Shown: piece after piece, positions 6,458-7,532 of the stretch
Position numbering within the stretch: the stretch's first letter is position 1
Layout: every line of letters begins with the position of its first letter
Origin: an uncultured Polaromonas sp.
GTDB lineage: Bacteria > Pseudomonadota > Gammaproteobacteria > Burkholderiales > Burkholderiaceae
Reading direction: 5' to 3'
DNA length: 7,532 nt
Assembly: GCA_946479075.1 (NCBI GenBank)
Contig: CAMLDT010000171.1
Span: 1-7,532, forward strand
The notes under the pieces: generated by a model
Seen by the model: the letters and a program-made list of their open reading frames with translations, nothing else
Databases searched by the model: none
Told to the model about the DNA's origin: nothing
Program-made: the position numbers and the translations under genes

Positions 6458-6781
6458 TCAATATTGTGTAGGCGGTAACTCTACCGTCAAACCGTCAAGT
6501 TCGGCGCGCAGGATGATCTGGCAGCTGAGCCGGCTGGCCGGCGTGGCCGGTGTGGCGGTGAAAGCCAGCATGGCCTGCTCTTCTCCGTCTGCAGGCGGCA
6601 GCAGCGCTGCAAACGGCGGCTCCACCATCACATGGCAGGTGGCGCAGGTCAGCATCCCGCCGCAATCGGCCGCGATGCCGTCCACACCGGCCGCCACGGC
6701 TGCCTCCATCAAACTTTGACCAATTTTGCCTCTGGCCCTTATGGGGTCTGCGCCAGCAGCTATGAAATTGATAGTAATCAT
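6458..6781 (-). CDS. 2Fe-2S ferredoxin, adrenodoxin/putidaredoxin type
   Basis: A 107-residue soluble electron carrier. The cluster ligands are C40, C46, C49 and C87, in CGGMLTCATCH and SRLSC, giving C-x5-C-x2-C-x37-C, the adrenodoxin-type spacing rather than the plant type. Acidic residues between the third and fourth cysteines (DGEEQAML, about 65-72) correspond to the partner-docking region of this class. These ferredoxins pass electrons from an NAD(P)H reductase to cytochromes P450 or Rieske-type oxygenases, but neither partner is in the window. The ATG at 6781 has AAGGA 4 nt upstream. It begins 14 nt after the glutamine-synthetase-like gene and is followed 8 nt later by the ABM gene, so all three form one transcript. 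The assignment is firm; the oxygenase it serves probably lies beyond the right edge. Confidence 0.93.
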   Translation of the reverse strand: MITINFIAAGADPIRARGKIGQSLMEAAVAAGVDGIAADCGGMLTCATCHVMVEPPFAALLPPADGEEQAMLAFTATPATPASRLSCQIILRAELDGLTVELPPTQY

Positions 6782-6795
6782 GAATTCCTTGAGGT

Positions 6796-7532
6796 TCAGA
6801 TGCGGCTGAAATATTCGCGCCGCTGCCAGTCGTCCTTGTCCGCGGCCTGCTCATGGCGCGTGATCTCCGACTGCTTGATGCGGGTGAAGTAGTTGATGAA
6901 GCTGCTGCCGAAAGCTTCGACCAGTGTGCGGTCTGCCTCCAGCGCCTCCAGCGCCTCACCCAGACGTGTGGGGATTTTGACGCCGGCTTCGCCATAGGGC
7001 GCATCGGTGGCCGCTGGCGCCTTGAGCTGGCGTGCGATGCCGTCCAGCCCGGCGAGGATTTGAGAGGCCAGATACAGATAAGGGTTGGCGGCCGGCTCGC
7101 CGATGCGGTTCTCGATCCGCGTCGCCGCGTCGCCAGGCTGCCCGACCACGCGCAGCATGGCGCCGCGGTTGTCACGGCCCCACAGCACCGACTGCGGTGC
7201 CAGTGCGTTGGGCCGGAAGCGGCCGAAGCCGTTGAGGGTTGGCGTGCAGAACACCGCCATGCCGCGTGCGTGCTCCAGCAAGCCGGCCAGGTAATGCTCG
7301 CCCAGCGCCGACAGGGTGTGCTGCGCATCCGTGGCTTGCGTGCCGGGCGCTGGCGCATCCCGCTGAAAAAGATTGGCGCCGGTGTCAAGGTCCACCAGCG
7401 ACTGGTGCAGGTGCCAGCCGCTGGACATGATGTTGGGAAAGGGTGGACGGCACATGAAGGTGGCGTGGTAACCGGCGCGGCGCAGCGCCTGCTTGACCGC
7501 GCTGCGAAACAGCACCATGTTGTCGGCCGCGG
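6796..7532 (-). CDS. Glutamine synthetase family protein (5' end cut by window edge)
   Basis: The frame enters from the right edge, so the first in-window ATG at 7518 is internal; 244 C-terminal residues are visible. Counting from that internal methionine, the glutamine-synthetase catalytic features are SSGWHLHQS (32-40, ATP/metal-site H36 and H38), NGFGRFRPN (96-104), WGRDNRG (113-119), and RIENRIGEPAANPYLYLA (134-151, E136) before the AGLDGI helix. In many glutamine synthetases the third position of that second motif region is lysine (N-x-Y-K-R); here it is glycine, as can occur in relatives that ligate glutamate to other amines. Family members include gamma-glutamyl-polyamine, -isopropylamide and -anilide synthetases. 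The operon partners, an adrenodoxin-type ferredoxin and an ABM protein, favour a catabolic amine-ligating role over housekeeping GlnA. The substrate cannot be read from the sequence. Confidence 0.85.
   Translation of the reverse strand, partial: AADNMVLFRSAVKQALRRAGYHATFMCRPPFPNIMSSGWHLHQSLVDLDTGANLFQRDAPAPGTQATDAQHTLSALGEHYLAGLLEHARGMAVFCTPTLNGFGRFRPNALAPQSVLWGRDNRGAMLRVVGQPGDAATRIENRIGEPAANPYLYLASQILAGLDGIARQLKAPAATDAPYGEAGVKIPTRLGEALEALEADRTLVEAFGSSFINYFTRIKQSEITRHEQAADKDDWQRREYFSRI

Noticed and set aside
6495..7388. 297-aa minus-strand open frame across the ferredoxin and GS genes
   Set aside because: It is out of frame with two genes that have clear motifs, and its composition is rich in Arg, Ser, Ala and Pro.

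Overview
The window looks like a chromosomal aromatic-catabolism locus of a Betaproteobacterium, most likely Comamonadaceae (Polaromonas, Rhodoferax, Variovorax or a relative). This rests on high GC content, a periplasmic Bug-type solute-binding protein, a nag-type gentisate pathway with a 3-hydroxybenzoate 6-hydroxylase, and an intergenic repeat of a style I associate with that family. The genus is inference; no 16S rRNA or tRNA is present.

Left and centre (1-5518, all on the minus strand; transcription runs from about 5550 towards position 1). The order is 3-hydroxybenzoate 6-hydroxylase (nagX-like), a Bug/TctC solute-binding protein, an interruption by a tandem hairpin repeat (about 3024-3290), a PF12831-type FAD-dependent oxidoreductase of unknown substrate, gentisate 1,2-dioxygenase (nagI-like), and a fumarylpyruvate hydrolase (nagK-like) cut by the window edge. 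The coherent route is 3-hydroxybenzoate -> gentisate -> maleylpyruvate -> (isomerase not in the window) -> fumarylpyruvate -> fumarate + pyruvate. The Bug protein probably captures an aromatic or carboxylate substrate in the periplasm. Genes are tightly packed (25-nt gap, 18-nt gap, ATGA overlap) except at the repeat.

Control region (5519-5675). A divergently transcribed MarR-family regulator (5676-6116, plus strand) shares a 157-bp intergenic region with the hydroxylase. It contains a perfect 30-bp AT-rich palindrome (5562-5591), the obvious candidate operator. A plausible -10 box lies just downstream of it on the hydroxylase side.

Right (6144-7532, minus strand). This is a second, convergent unit: the 3' two-thirds or so of a glutamine-synthetase-family gene, an adrenodoxin-type 2Fe-2S ferredoxin and a small ABM-domain (antibiotic biosynthesis monooxygenase fold) protein, with 14-nt and 8-nt gaps. 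GS-like ligase plus ferredoxin suggests a glutamylation-plus-oxygenase route for an amine, whose oxygenase would lie beyond the right edge; this is inference. A hairpin sits between the convergent marR and ABM genes. Nothing here is a demonstrably new system. The most unusual elements are the FAD oxidoreductase embedded in the gentisate operon, the operon-splitting repeat, the long palindromic operator and the GS/ferredoxin/ABM trio.
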